This document shows, one piece after another, positions 25,175 to 33,170 of a stretch of DNA of 33,300 nt. Positions within the stretch are counted from its first letter, which is position 1, and each line of letters opens with the position of its first letter. Source of the DNA: Gammaproteobacteria bacterium (lineage in GTDB: Bacteria; Pseudomonadota; Gammaproteobacteria; Pseudomonadales; Pseudohongiellaceae). The position numbers were made by a program, and so were the translations under genes. The notes under the pieces are model-generated. The model was not told the DNA's origin and ran no database searches. It saw only the letters and a program-made list of their open reading frames with translations. The stretch spans positions 1 to 33,300 of the forward strand of contig RFVC01000022.1 in NCBI GenBank assembly GCA_009922595.1, in the 5' to 3' direction.

Positions 25175-25880
25175 TTTATATGCTGCAGAAGACCTCCCTC
25201 TCTACACCTACGAAATCATCGAGGAGTACCCCCATGATCCAGCTGCCTTCACCCAAGGACTGACATGGCATGACGGTTTTCTTTATGAAGGTACCGGCCG
25301 TAACGGGCAATCAACGTTGAGAAAGGTGGCACTTGAAAGCGGGGAATTGCTTCAGCGGCACAATCTTGGAAGGCGTTATTTTGGTGAGGGCATCGCGATT
25401 CGCGATGGTCTTGTTTACCAGCTCACCTGGCAGTCACACATTGGTTTTATTTATGACCTTGAAACCTTTGAGCAGCAGAAAACTTTTTTTGTGGCTGGTG
25501 AAGGGTGGGGTATAACCTTTGATGATGAGCATCTCATAATTAGTGACGGCTCGGCCACTTTGCGTTTTCTGGATCCGACTACTCAGAGCGAAGTGCGCCG
25601 TCTCACGGTGATGCTGAATGACCAACCTGTCAGCTACCTGAATGAGCTGGAATTTATCAAAGGAGAAATTTGGGCCAATGTCTGGTACCAGGATGTGATT
25701 CTTCGCATTGATCCCCAATCCGGCATGGTCAATAGCCTTGTAGACCTGACCGGTTTGTATCCGGAACGCCGTAATGCGGATGAAGTATTAAATGGGATCG
25801 CCTGGGATAGTGAGCAGCAGCGTCTTTTTGTTACAGGTAAACTCTGGCCCGTGCTTTACGAGATTGCTCTCCAGGAATGA
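25053..25880 (+). CDS. Secreted glutaminyl-peptide cyclotransferase (beta-propeller type)
   Basis: 275 residues. From about residue 48 it follows the plant/bacterial glutamine cyclotransferase family: YTYEIIEEYPHDPAAFTQGL, FLYEGTGRNGQSTLRKV, GEGIAIRDGLVYQLTW, GWGITFDDEHLIISDGS, LNELEFIKGEIWANVW and LNGIAWDSEQQRLFVTGKLWP. These are blades of a five-bladed propeller that converts N-terminal Gln to pyroglutamate. The N-terminus has a basic stretch (KGKGKR) and a hydrophobic core (IAHCLLTIVSYVLSCLLYA) with cleavage near YAA-ED, so export is expected. That core is encoded by the inverted repeat arm. Stop overlaps the yjbQ start by four bases (ATGA). Confidence 0.9.
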   Translation: MHAVKFNNSGGELFLELIGKGKGKRIAHCLLTIVSYVLSCLLYAAEDLPLYTYEIIEEYPHDPAAFTQGLTWHDGFLYEGTGRNGQSTLRKVALESGELLQRHNLGRRYFGEGIAIRDGLVYQLTWQSHIGFIYDLETFEQQKTFFVAGEGWGITFDDEHLIISDGSATLRFLDPTTQSEVRRLTVMLNDQPVSYLNELEFIKGEIWANVWYQDVILRIDPQSGMVNSLVDLTGLYPERRNADEVLNGIAWDSEQQRLFVTGKLWPVLYEIALQE

Positions 25881-26308
25881 GCTGGTTTCAGAGGACAATT
25901 ACCCTTACAGCCAGGCCTCGCGGTTTCCATCTTGTAACCGATGAAATCCTGACTCAGTTGCCCGAGCTTGCCCGCTATCGTCTCGGCCACGCCCATTTTT
26001 TCCTTCAGCACACCTCGGCATCCCTGAGCATTAACGAAAATTGCGATACTTCTGTCCGAGATGACCTTGAAAGTCATATCAACGTCCTCGCGCCTGAAAA
26101 TGCGCCGTACTATATCCATAACTATGAAGGGCCTGATGATATGCCCGCCCATATCAAGAGCGGTTTGCTCGGGTGTGAATTCACTATACCCGTGAGCAAT
26201 GGGACGCTGGCGCTTGGGACCTGGCAGGGTATTATGCTGGGTGAGCACCGAGACAGGGGAAGTAAGCGCTCCATCGTGATCACGGTCTCCGGTGAAACAG
26301 AGGATTAA
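25877..26308 (+). CDS. yjbQ: YjbQ/UPF0047 family protein (secondary thiamine-phosphate synthase type)
   Basis: 143 residues, the common length. GFHLVTDEI, GHAHFFLQHTSASLSINEN and VRDDLESHI in the first half, then MPAHIKSGLLG and LGTWQGIMLGEHRDRG, contain the conserved His and Glu residues of the family. YjbQ proteins have weak thiamine-phosphate synthase activity in some bacteria, but the true role is unsettled. The ATGA overlap with the cyclotransferase gene shows translational coupling although that product is exported and this one is cytosolic. A damaged lipoprotein gene follows 6 bases later. Confidence 0.9.
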   Translation: MSWFQRTITLTARPRGFHLVTDEILTQLPELARYRLGHAHFFLQHTSASLSINENCDTSVRDDLESHINVLAPENAPYYIHNYEGPDDMPAHIKSGLLGCEFTIPVSNGTLALGTWQGIMLGEHRDRGSKRSIVITVSGETED

Positions 26309-26314
26309 TCCTGT

Positions 26315-27288
26315 ATGAAGCAGTTCCTGGTGCTTCTCGTTATTGCTGCACTCACTGCCTGTGAATCTCTGTCGTTGATGATCCTAGTACTGATAATCAG
26401 TTGCGAGGGCAGCTCGAATCGGTTCTCCAGATCAGGCAATTCGCAGAAACGGTAATGCATCTGCCGGTAGAGAAGACTTTTTCCACCTACGTAGACCTGG
26501 AAAAACCTTTTGTTGTTTGGAACGTATTTGCATCACCAGAATTTTCATTTGATGCCAGGCAATGGTGTTATCCCATTGCAGGCTGCGTTACCTATCGGGG
26601 ATATTTTTCTGAAGCGAATGCCCGCGAGTATGCAAGTGAACTGACTGAAGATGGATTCGATACCCATGTCGGCGGTGTAGCCGCTTACTCAACTCTTGGA
26701 TGGTTTTCCGATCCAGTGCTTAACACTATAGTTAATCGTGAGCAGCATAGTCTTGCCGCGCTGATATTTCATGAGCTGGCACACCAGGTTGTCTATGTTC
26801 CTGGCGATACAGAGTTTAACGAAAGTTTTGCTACAGCGGTGGAAATTGAGGGTCTTAAACGCTGGATGGAGACAGGCAGCGAGAAAAGCAATTCCGAAGC
26901 GATAATATCTCAGGCAAAGCGGGAAAAATCTTATCGGGAGGAGTTTGTCCAATTAGTACAGGCATATACCTCACAATTGGAGGATTTATACATCAGTGAA
27001 ATTCCCGACCAGGACAAGCGTGAACAGAAGCAGCGCGTTATAGAAGAAATGCGAGCCAGCTACCATGTCAAAAAAGAAGAGTGGGGTGGTTATAGTGCTT
27101 ACGATAACTGGTTTGCTTCGGAGATTAATAACGCAAAACTTAGAACGGTCTCAACCTATTTCAACCGGGTGCCGGCATTCGATACGCTTATGCAAGAGGT
27201 TGATTATGATCTGCCCCTTTTCTACGCAAGGGTTAAGGAAATCGCCCGAATGGATGATACAGATAGAAACAGAGCACTCGGTTACTAG
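26315..27288 (+). pseudogene. Zinc aminopeptidase lipoprotein (PF10023-type) with an out-of-frame deletion near its 5' end
   Basis: From about 26377 onward the +1-relative frame (codons in phase with 26401) encodes DDPSTDNQLRGQLESVLQ and the full family core: VVWNVFASPEFSF, AGCVTYRGYF, STLGWFSDP, zinc motif HELAHQ (codon for H at 26770) and NESFATAVE, ending at 27288. The lipoprotein signal (MKQFLVLLVIAALTAC, lipobox Cys near 26360) starts at ATG 26315 but lies in another frame, which meets a stop at 26453. The core frame has a stop at 26362-26364. Relatives have about 20-25 residues between lipobox and this core (YYxQ...GQL-like), absent here. A small deletion with frameshift near 26365-26380 explains all this. 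Alternatives: TTG 26401 start giving a cytosolic enzyme, or a sequencing error. Confidence 0.65.
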
Positions 27289-27316
27289 CGGTTAATATAA
27301 TGAATGGGGGTAAGGC

Positions 27317-27341
27317 AAAAAAGGAGCGGCAGTGCCGCTCC
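27317..27341 (-). terminator. Strong minus-strand intrinsic terminator before fabV
   Basis: On the minus strand GGAGCGGCA and TGCCGCTCC form a 9-bp GC-rich stem, followed at once by TTTTTT. On the plus strand the same palindrome has no T-run. It is oriented against fabV and against the upstream peptidase gene, so it terminates leftward transcription from the region of the fabV leader. Confidence 0.75.
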
Positions 27342-27396
27342 ACAGTAAAGCAGGGCGCTGCTTTAGTTTGCAAAGCACCAACAGCGTGCCCCTGCT
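27317..27396 (-). ncRNA. Possible small structured RNA upstream of fabV
   Basis: On the minus strand, two folded parts run in series. First, AGCAGGG (27396-27390) pairs with CCCTGCT (27355-27349), CGCTG with CAGCG, and an inner GCTTT pairs with AAAGC. Then comes the terminator at 27341-27317. The total of about 80 bases, ending in a terminator with no minus-strand coding gene between it and the next plus-strand gene, looks like a small RNA. I cannot find a good minus-strand promoter (TATATG near 27417 lacks a -35), so a repeat or leader structure is also possible. Confidence 0.35.
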
Positions 27397-27443
27397 ATGG
27401 TAGAATTTCATATAGTCGTTAAAAAATTTCCAGGTATAGCGCC

Positions 27444-28634
27444 ATGATTATCAAACCCCGTGTCCGCGGATTCATGTGTATCACCACGCATCCAACCGGG
27501 TGCGATGCCAACGTCAGGCGTCAGATTGATCATGTCAAAGCGAATGGTGCTGTTGAGAACGGGCCGAAAAATGTGCTAGTTATCGGTGCATCAACCGGCT
27601 ATGGGCTGGCCTCACGCATCACGGCAGCCTTTGGCAGTGGTGCAGCGACACTTGGTGTCTTCTTCGAAAAAGAAGGCTCTGAAAAGAAGCCTGGTTCTGC
27701 GGGGTGGTACAACTCGGCGGCCTTTCATAAATATGCAGAAGCGGAAGGACTCTACGCCAAGAGCATTAATGGTGATGCCTTCTCAGATGAACTGAAGACG
27801 AAAACGATAGAAACTATCAAGGCCGAAATGGGGCAGGTGGACCTAGTCGTCTACTCACTTGCTTCTCCTCGCCGACAGCATCCGGTCACCGGGGAAGTAC
27901 ACAACTCAACGCTGAAGCCTATCGGTAGAAATATCACGATGCGTGGCATCAATACCGACAAGGAAGAGATCCAAGAAATGTCGGTTGAGGCCGCTTCCGA
28001 TGAAGAGATTGCGAACACGGTCGCGGTCATGGGCGGCGAAGACTGGCAGATGTGGATTGATGCTCTCAAAAATGCCGGGGTGCTTGCCGAGGGATGCAAG
28101 ACTACCGCCTACACATACCTCGGCGCAGAACTCACGTGGGATATCTACTGGAACGGTACCATCGGTGAAGCCAAGAAAGACCTGGATAAAAAAGCAGCGG
28201 CTATCAATGACGCGCTTTCGTCGATTGGTGGTGAGGGCCGAGTTTCAGTGTTAAAAGCCGTGGTTACCCAGGCTTCATCTGCCATTCCGATTATGCCGCT
28301 GTATCTTTCACTGCTTTTTAAAGTGATGAAAGAAAAGGGCACACACGAGGGCTGTATCGAACAGGTCGATCTTTTGTTCAGGGAAAGTTTGTACGGTGAT
28401 TCTCCCCGTCTAGATGGAGATGGGCGCTGGCGGGCAGACTACAAGGAACTTGAGCCGGAAGTGCAGCAGGCAGTGGCTGATCTCTGGGGGGAGGTGCAAA
28501 CGGACACTATTCCAAAGCTGACTGACTTTACTGGCTATAAAACAGAGTTTCTGAACCTGTTTGGCTTTGAGATTCCTGGCGTCAACTACGAGGCGGAGGT
28601 AAACACCGAAGTGCCAATTGCGAACATGGTCTAA
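27444..28634 (+). CDS. fabV: Trans-2-enoyl-CoA/ACP reductase FabV
   Basis: 396 residues, full family length. It reduces the enoyl group in the last step of each fatty acid elongation cycle with NADH and, unlike FabI, is insensitive to triclosan. [20 protein letters not shown] is the family start; [11 protein letters not shown] (48-58) binds the cofactor; the active site is Y235-x8-K244 ([10 protein letters not shown]), the spacing that separates FabV from FabI. YSLASPRR and the long C-terminal region ([15 protein letters not shown]) also fit. Transcribed alone; a TATAGT hexamer at 27411-27416 lies too near the start to judge. A folded region at 28666-28716 separates it from the convergent molybdoenzyme. 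Confidence 0.97.
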   Translation: MIIKPRVRGFMCITTHPTGCDANVRRQIDHVKANGAVENGPKNVLVIGASTGYGLASRITAAFGSGAATLGVFFEKEGSEKKPGSAGWYNSAAFHKYAEAEGLYAKSINGDAFSDELKTKTIETIKAEMGQVDLVVYSLASPRRQHPVTGEVHNSTLKPIGRNITMRGINTDKEEIQEMSVEAASDEEIANTVAVMGGEDWQMWIDALKNAGVLAEGCKTTAYTYLGAELTWDIYWNGTIGEAKKDLDKKAAAINDALSSIGGEGRVSVLKAVVTQASSAIPIMPLYLSLLFKVMKEKGTHEGCIEQVDLLFRESLYGDSPRLDGDGRWRADYKELEPEVQQAVADLWGEVQTDTIPKLTDFTGYKTEFLNLFGFEIPGVNYEAEVNTEVPIANMV

Positions 28635-28665
28635 CCCTCTCTGATTCCGGATTTTGAACCCTGTG

Positions 28666-28716
28666 GAAGGCTTTTAAGAAATCGTTTTTGTTGTTTTTAA
28701 AACGATGATGGCCTTC
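28666..28716. terminator. Folded intergenic region between convergent fabV and sulfite-oxidase-like gene
   Basis: GAAGGC (28666-28671) pairs with GCCTTC (28711-28716), and inside, ATCGTTTT (28681-28688) pairs with AAAACGAT (28699-28706). The inner stem has a T-rich loop. Placed 31 bases after the fabV stop and 22 bases from the end of the convergent gene, it probably ends transcription from both sides, though no terminal T-run follows the outer stem. Confidence 0.5.
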
Positions 28717-28738
28717 ATGATTTAGTTCTATTTTCTAG

Positions 28739-29932
28739 TTAGCTAATCATTACTGTCCTGGGGAACTGCCAGTAGTTTTCCCAGCGTGTGGGCTTCTCCG
28801 GCATTTCTTCCAGCGTAGCCTGCACCTGGCCTGTCACATCTATCACCCGAGACACAATGGTATGCTCCCCCGGCGTGGTATTCTGCCAGTTAAAATTGAA
28901 CAGTTTCCATGAGTACTTGGTATTCCTAGGATCCAGTTCTGCCTGCTGCCATGGACCACCGTCAATGCTTACTTCAACCGCACGCAGCGGTGTCCCATCA
29001 TTGAGGACAAATCCCAGAATGTTATGGTCATTGCCTGTTTTGGTGACACGAATTATCGATGACTTGAGATGAATCTTGGTCACGGAGCGCTCTTCCCAAC
29101 GTTCCTCACCGCCGATGTCTACTTTCTGCAGTGTCACGTAATCACGCGCCATGAAACGGCCCATATAGCGCTTGTCCTGGATATGAATTTGGCTCAGCCA
29201 TTTCACGTTGCAGACACCGTAGTATCCGGGCACCACCACTCGCAGCGGAGCGCCATGGAAGAGTGGCAGAGGCTCGCCATTCATCTCGTAGGCAAGCACT
29301 ATGTCAGGGTTCAGTGCATCGTCTATGTGTAGGCTGCGGCCAAAGGCCATCTCGACATCAAAATCCAGGTCGCTGCGAGTACGTTCCATACCCTTGTCTG
29401 CGCCGTAAAAAACTACTTCGATACCGTCGCGGTCCAGTCCGGCTTCCTCTAGTATATCGACGAGGCGCACACCACCCCATTTGGCATTGCCAATAAGTCC
29501 GTTAAAAATACGCGGTGTGTTGCCGCCGCACTCGAAGCCCGCATCGATTTCAAATTTCTGATAGCGCTTGAGATCGTTCAGGGACAGTGACAATTCCTGG
29601 TTAACCAGTCCGGTTACATTTAGCCTAAAGTTCGATGCATCTATTTCTGGCTGGTTGTAGTGCTGAACAACGTAAAAACGGCTGTTTGGAGAGTAGAAGC
29701 TGTCGATTTCTGCCGTGTTCTGAAAATAGACTCCGCCAGCCTGCTTGGGAGGCGTCCCGAAGGCTTCCATGTCAGTGAAAGGTACAACCTCTTCGTCCTG
29801 GCCAAGAGCAATATGTGACAAAAAAGGCATACTGGCCGTGGCCGCCATACTGCCCATGGCAACACCGGTCCTCAGGACCTTGCGGCGGTTTTCAGTAAGA
29901 GTGTCATTGTTCTTGTTTTCGTCTTCAGACAT
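28739..29932 (-). CDS. Tat-exported sulfite oxidase-family molybdoenzyme (SoxC/SorA-like)
   Basis: 397 residues. Twin-arginine signal ENRRKVLRTG (14-23) followed by a hydrophobic stretch to about 45, so exported folded to the periplasm. The molybdopterin domain contains C135 in FECGGNTPRIFNG, the presumed Mo-ligating Cys, with GNAKWGGVRLVDIL and ALRVVVPGYYGVCNVKWL. The C-terminal Mo-co dimerisation domain spans about 280-390 (RAVEVSIDGGPWQQAEL, HTIVSRVIDVTGQVQ). The family oxidises sulfite or takes part in the Sox thiosulfate complex; no SoxD, cytochrome or other sox gene is adjacent, so substrate and electron acceptor are open. It has a near-consensus promoter at 29966-29994. It needs plain Mo-molybdopterin, not the cytosine form. 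Confidence 0.9.
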   Translation of the reverse strand: MSEDENKNNDTLTENRRKVLRTGVAMGSMAATASMPFLSHIALGQDEEVVPFTDMEAFGTPPKQAGGVYFQNTAEIDSFYSPNSRFYVVQHYNQPEIDASNFRLNVTGLVNQELSLSLNDLKRYQKFEIDAGFECGGNTPRIFNGLIGNAKWGGVRLVDILEEAGLDRDGIEVVFYGADKGMERTRSDLDFDVEMAFGRSLHIDDALNPDIVLAYEMNGEPLPLFHGAPLRVVVPGYYGVCNVKWLSQIHIQDKRYMGRFMARDYVTLQKVDIGGEERWEERSVTKIHLKSSIIRVTKTGNDHNILGFVLNDGTPLRAVEVSIDGGPWQQAELDPRNTKYSWKLFNFNWQNTTPGEHTIVSRVIDVTGQVQATLEEMPEKPTRWENYWQFPRTVMIS

Positions 29933-29965
29933 CGAGCTTTCCTTGAGTGTTATATATTTTCATAA

Positions 29966-29994
29966 ATTATTCCCTGCCCATGTGGAATAGTCAA
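29966..29994 (-). promoter_or_regulatory. Near-consensus sigma-70 promoter for the sulfite oxidase-family gene
   Basis: On the minus strand TTGACT (29994-29989), a 17-base spacer and AATAAT (29971-29966): five of six matches in each box. The start site would lie about 25-30 bases before ATG 29932, with AAGGAAAG in between as ribosome site. Confidence 0.7.
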
Positions 29995-30015
29995 TTCGCT
30001 AGGGGAGTGCCTTGA

Positions 30016-30083
30016 ACAAGCGCCTTGTCTGTCTTAATCTCTTTATCAAGGCTCTCAGAAAGAGCCTCTTTTAGAGCTTTTTT
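30016..30083 (+). promoter_or_regulatory. Dyad and alternative hairpins in the GFA gene leader
   Basis: ACAAG-CGC-CTTGT (30016-30028) is a perfect dyad. Downstream, GCTCT (30051-30055) can pair with AGAGC at 30061-30065 (five-base loop; GGCTCT/AGAGCC as 6 bp) or with AGAGC at 30073-30077, which is followed at once by TTTTTT (30078-30083). The two choices are mutually exclusive. This could be an attenuator ahead of the GFA gene, or a terminator with spare sequence; the ATG is at 30100. Confidence 0.35.
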
Positions 30084-30099
30084 AGATTGGAGAATCATC

Positions 30100-30513
30100 A
30101 TGGCGATTGAAGGTGGATGTTATTGCGGCGATGTTCGCTACCAAATAGAAGGCGACTTTGCATTCAAGGGCGAGTGCTGCTGCAGGGAATGCCAGTACAT
30201 CAGCGGCGGAAATCCCAACGTGGTAGTAGGAGTACCGGAACCTGTCTTTTCCTACACAAAAGGGAGGCCTAAGAAATTCAGGCGAGACGACCTGGAAAAT
30301 CCTGTCACCAGGGAATTCTGTGATCATTGTGGCACATCACTGACTACCCTGTCGCCTGGAGCTCCGGGCATTGTTATCGTCAAGGTGGGCACTCTTGATG
30401 ATCCATCGCTTTATGAAAAGCCCGACCACATAATCTGGATTTCAGAAAAGCAGGCCTTTCATAACCTAACTCAAGGCGTTGCAACCTTTGAACAATTTCC
30501 GGTTCATGAATAA
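30100..30513 (+). CDS. GFA/CENP-V domain protein
   Basis: 137 residues from ATG 30100, which has GGAG 7 bases upstream; the frame opens at 30025 but that part is leader. Zinc cysteines of the GFA fold: C7 and C9 (GGCYCGDVRY), C26-C28 and C31 (ECCCREC) and C74, C77 (FCDHCGTS). The fold was named for a glutathione-dependent formaldehyde-activating enzyme, but most members have unproven function and the spontaneous reaction makes the original role doubtful. The FrmA/FghA genes are 27 kb away, so no link can be claimed. DUF2164 follows after 29 bases. Confidence 0.88.
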   Translation: MAIEGGCYCGDVRYQIEGDFAFKGECCCRECQYISGGNPNVVVGVPEPVFSYTKGRPKKFRRDDLENPVTREFCDHCGTSLTTLSPGAPGIVIVKVGTLDDPSLYEKPDHIIWISEKQAFHNLTQGVATFEQFPVHE

Positions 30514-30542
30514 CCCCTCTTTGATTTTCCAGAGAAATAGGC

Positions 30543-30782
30543 ATGATCGAATTCAGCAAGGATGAAAAAGAAGCCCTCGTCGAAAAGATTCGTACTTACT
30601 TGATCGACGAGTTAGGTCAGGAGATCGGTCACTTTGATGCCGAATTCCTCCTTGATTTTTTTGGTGAAGAGATAGGCAAGTATTTTTATAACCGCGGCCT
30701 CTATGACGCTCAGGCAATCCTGGAAGGACGCATGGACGCAATCACAGAGGCAATCGCGGAACTGGAAAAACCGATCAACTAA
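30543..30782 (+). CDS. DUF2164 family small protein
   Basis: 79 residues, acidic and helical. Family signature: EIGHFDAEFLLDFFGEEIGKYFYNRGLYDAQAI. No known function, no signal peptide and no metal motif. Follows the GFA gene by 29 bases on the same strand, with AGAGAAATAGG before the ATG. Its stop overlaps the stop of the convergent membrane protein by four bases (30779-30782). Confidence 0.85.
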   Translation: MIEFSKDEKEALVEKIRTYLIDELGQEIGHFDAEFLLDFFGEEIGKYFYNRGLYDAQAILEGRMDAITEAIAELEKPIN

Positions 30783-31963
30783 TGAGATTGGCCTGATTGC
30801 TTGCTCTCGGCAACACAACCCCACAACATGAAGGCTCCGGCAAAGGCTAGTGCTAGCCAGTTAATTATGCCGTCCATCGCCTCGCCCATGGAGTAATAAC
30901 CCAACTGAACATCGAAGGCGACTAGAACTATCAGCAGTGGCGCAAGCAACAACCAGGCCGAGTAGCCCATATCATGAAAGCGCCTGACGACGAGTACGTA
31001 AGCTGGGTAAACCATCACCAGCATGCAGAATTCCGCCGTACGTCCTGTCATGTACAGGCCAAAAAAGGCCATGGCGATCACGATAGTGACCAGCGCAGTA
31101 ATATATTCCGCCTTTGAAGTGCTGCCATGGGGGTTGATAAAGAGAGCGTCATAACTGCTGTCAGCAGTTTCACCCCGGGCCAACGGTGAGTCCTTTAAGA
31201 TGTCTCTGTAGTAGGGGAGGTAGGCGATCATTAGCAGCCCGTTAATGGCGAAAGCGACCAGGGTTAGCAAACTCAGCATGGGGGACTGGTTCAGGATAAG
31301 CGCCCAGAACAGAGCATTGGATGTAATGATCATCTGAGCTGTCAGCGCAAGCGGCATTATAAAACCTGATAGCAGTAGCAATCCCGCTATTAACTGCACG
31401 GCCAGCGCCACGAAAAGTAGCCTGGAATTAACCAGTGAAGTCATGAGCAAGTCCGCAAGGGGCTGCTGGCCAGTAGGTGCCTCGGACACGAAGAGGTAAT
31501 TGACAGCAACAAGCGTCACTAGGGCGCCGAGTACAATTCGTCCAATCATGACCAGCTGCTGCCTTTCATTCACGAATGTCCTGACCGTAAACATGGATTT
31601 GTAATGGTCCCAGTAGAAAGCGCATAGCACTGAGTTGGTGAACAGCGTGCCATAACCAAACAGCGCGGCAATTGAACCCCAACCCTCCAGTGGGGCATCC
31701 CAGTAAAACACGCCAAAGGACACCGGCAGGCATACCAGGAGTGACAGCGGCGTCACCAGCCCAAAAAGCACACCAATACCGGCGAGCAGTTCAACGGCTT
31801 TAACCAGGTCAAACAGGTGGCTGTCGATCAGCGCCACGATGAGCTCCATACTAAGGGGCTGGTTGCCCATGGGTTGCGGAAAGATCTGAACAAAGTGATT
31901 GAGTCCCGCGGGAATCATCCACGCGGCAAAAAGCAGGCGAAAAAACCAGACAGGATATTTCAT
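30779..31963 (-). CDS. Polytopic membrane protein with DoxX-like and DUF805-like parts
   Basis: 394 residues from ATG 31963, chosen over GTG 31981 because GGGGG lies 5 bases upstream. The first 250 residues contain two similar four-helix blocks of DoxX type (FRLLFAAWMIPAGLNHF and LVKAVELLAGIGVLFGLVTP, then LFVALAVQLIAGLLLLSGFI). The last 110 residues resemble DUF805, with YPAYVLVVRRFHDMGYSAWLLL matching its RRxHDxGxSxWWL motif. The combination is uncommon to my knowledge. Role unknown; DoxX proteins are linked to membrane redox complexes. A 161-base AT-rich gap separates it from the upstream deacetylase gene on the same strand. Confidence 0.75.
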   Translation of the reverse strand: MKYPVWFFRLLFAAWMIPAGLNHFVQIFPQPMGNQPLSMELIVALIDSHLFDLVKAVELLAGIGVLFGLVTPLSLLVCLPVSFGVFYWDAPLEGWGSIAALFGYGTLFTNSVLCAFYWDHYKSMFTVRTFVNERQQLVMIGRIVLGALVTLVAVNYLFVSEAPTGQQPLADLLMTSLVNSRLLFVALAVQLIAGLLLLSGFIMPLALTAQMIITSNALFWALILNQSPMLSLLTLVAFAINGLLMIAYLPYYRDILKDSPLARGETADSSYDALFINPHGSTSKAEYITALVTIVIAMAFFGLYMTGRTAEFCMLVMVYPAYVLVVRRFHDMGYSAWLLLAPLLIVLVAFDVQLGYYSMGEAMDGIINWLALAFAGAFMLWGCVAESKQSGQSH

Positions 31964-32124
31964 GAGGCCCCCAGTAAGCACTTGTATAAATTATTATTAT
32001 TAAACTTTCGGCCAGCTTTTTGTTGCGGCCTGAAAAAATGTAAAAAACTTAACAGCCGGCCCGTGGAATGCAACTGTTAGTCGAAAGGATATTTTTGGAA
32101 AGTGCAGGGGGAAACTATTTCTGA

Positions 32125-33054
32125 TTAGGCGCCAAGAATACCCTCAAGATAGGCAAAGACACTGCCCGGCAAAACATCCAGGTTGTAGCCGCCTTCCAAT
32201 ACGGAGAGCATTTTGCCGCCACTATATTTATTTGATAGTTCCTTAAGGGTGGTGCCCAGCCAGGCATAGGTTTCATCAGTAAAAGCAAGCCCGGCCAGTG
32301 GATCCTGGGCATGGGCATCAAACCCGGCGGATACGAGCAGCAGCTGAGGAGCGTAATTTTCTATAGCCGTAATAATGCGTTCCTGAAAAATTTCCTGGTA
32401 CATGTCATGACCAGTCCCGCCGAGCAGGGGCACGTTCATGATGTTGTGTTCAATGTTTTCTGCTTCGTGACCAGTGCCGGGGTATAGCGGACTCTGGTGT
32501 GAGGAAATGAAAAATATCCCTTTTCGGCCTTTGACTATGTCCTGTGTTCCGTTGCCGTGGTGCACATCAAAATCCATAATGAGAACACGCTCGAGACTGT
32601 AATGCTGTTGTGCATGAATAGCGGCAATCGCGATCTGGTTAAAGAGACAAAAGCCCATTGCTTGCTGAGGAGTGGCATGATGCCCGGGAGGGCGCGTGGC
32701 GCAGAACACATTGTCAGCTTTTCCGCGCATCAATAAATCGATTCCCTCACATGCAGCGCCAACAGCGCGCAATGCAGCGTTGAGAGACCCGGGTGACATG
32801 TGCGTATCGGCATCCAGAGCAGCTTCACCACTTGAAGGGGCTGTCCCTTTTACATTTTCATAGTGAGTTTCATGGTGGGCGAGAAGGACTTGCTTGTCCT
32901 CCCCAAGAGGAGCTTCGACCAGCTGCAGTGACTGGTTAACAGGGCTTTTGGCCAGTGCATTAAGAATACGCGACAGGCGCTGTGGATTTTCCGGGTGGCC
33001 AACACCGGGATTATGGTCAAGACAGTCTTCGTGGGTATAAAAGTGGATGACCAT
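32125..33054 (-). CDS. Histone deacetylase family amidohydrolase
   Basis: 309 residues from ATG 33054, which has CAGGTAG upstream; GTG 33066 is an in-frame alternative. Zinc ligands D163, H165 (DFDVHHGNGT) and D246 (SAGFDAHAQDPL), catalytic H125-H126 (RPPGHHA) and Y290 (LEGGYN) are all present. Bacterial members deacetylate acetylpolyamines, acetoin-related substrates or acyl-lysines. HPENPQRL at the N-terminus is the class II-like start. No acetyltransferase or polyamine gene is near, so the substrate remains open. No signal peptide; cytosolic. Confidence 0.93.
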   Translation of the reverse strand: MVIHFYTHEDCLDHNPGVGHPENPQRLSRILNALAKSPVNQSLQLVEAPLGEDKQVLLAHHETHYENVKGTAPSSGEAALDADTHMSPGSLNAALRAVGAACEGIDLLMRGKADNVFCATRPPGHHATPQQAMGFCLFNQIAIAAIHAQQHYSLERVLIMDFDVHHGNGTQDIVKGRKGIFFISSHQSPLYPGTGHEAENIEHNIMNVPLLGGTGHDMYQEIFQERIITAIENYAPQLLLVSAGFDAHAQDPLAGLAFTDETYAWLGTTLKELSNKYSGGKMLSVLEGGYNLDVLPGSVFAYLEGILGA

Positions 33055-33170
33055 TACTACCTGCACCGTGAAAACTGATGATCATTATGACACTGATTAG
33101 TAGACCCTGGAAATTTTATCTGGGTATCTACAGGTGTTGGAAAAAAGTCTTATCAGCAAGGCGGCATGCA

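Noticed and set aside
30025-30099. N-terminal extension of the GFA protein from 30025
   Set aside because: It crosses the leader hairpins; the conserved fold starts at the ATG at 30100, which has a ribosome site.
32125-33054. Histone deacetylase-like gene as a recent gift from eukaryotes
   Set aside because: The family is widespread in bacteria and nothing in the sequence or context points to eukaryotic origin.
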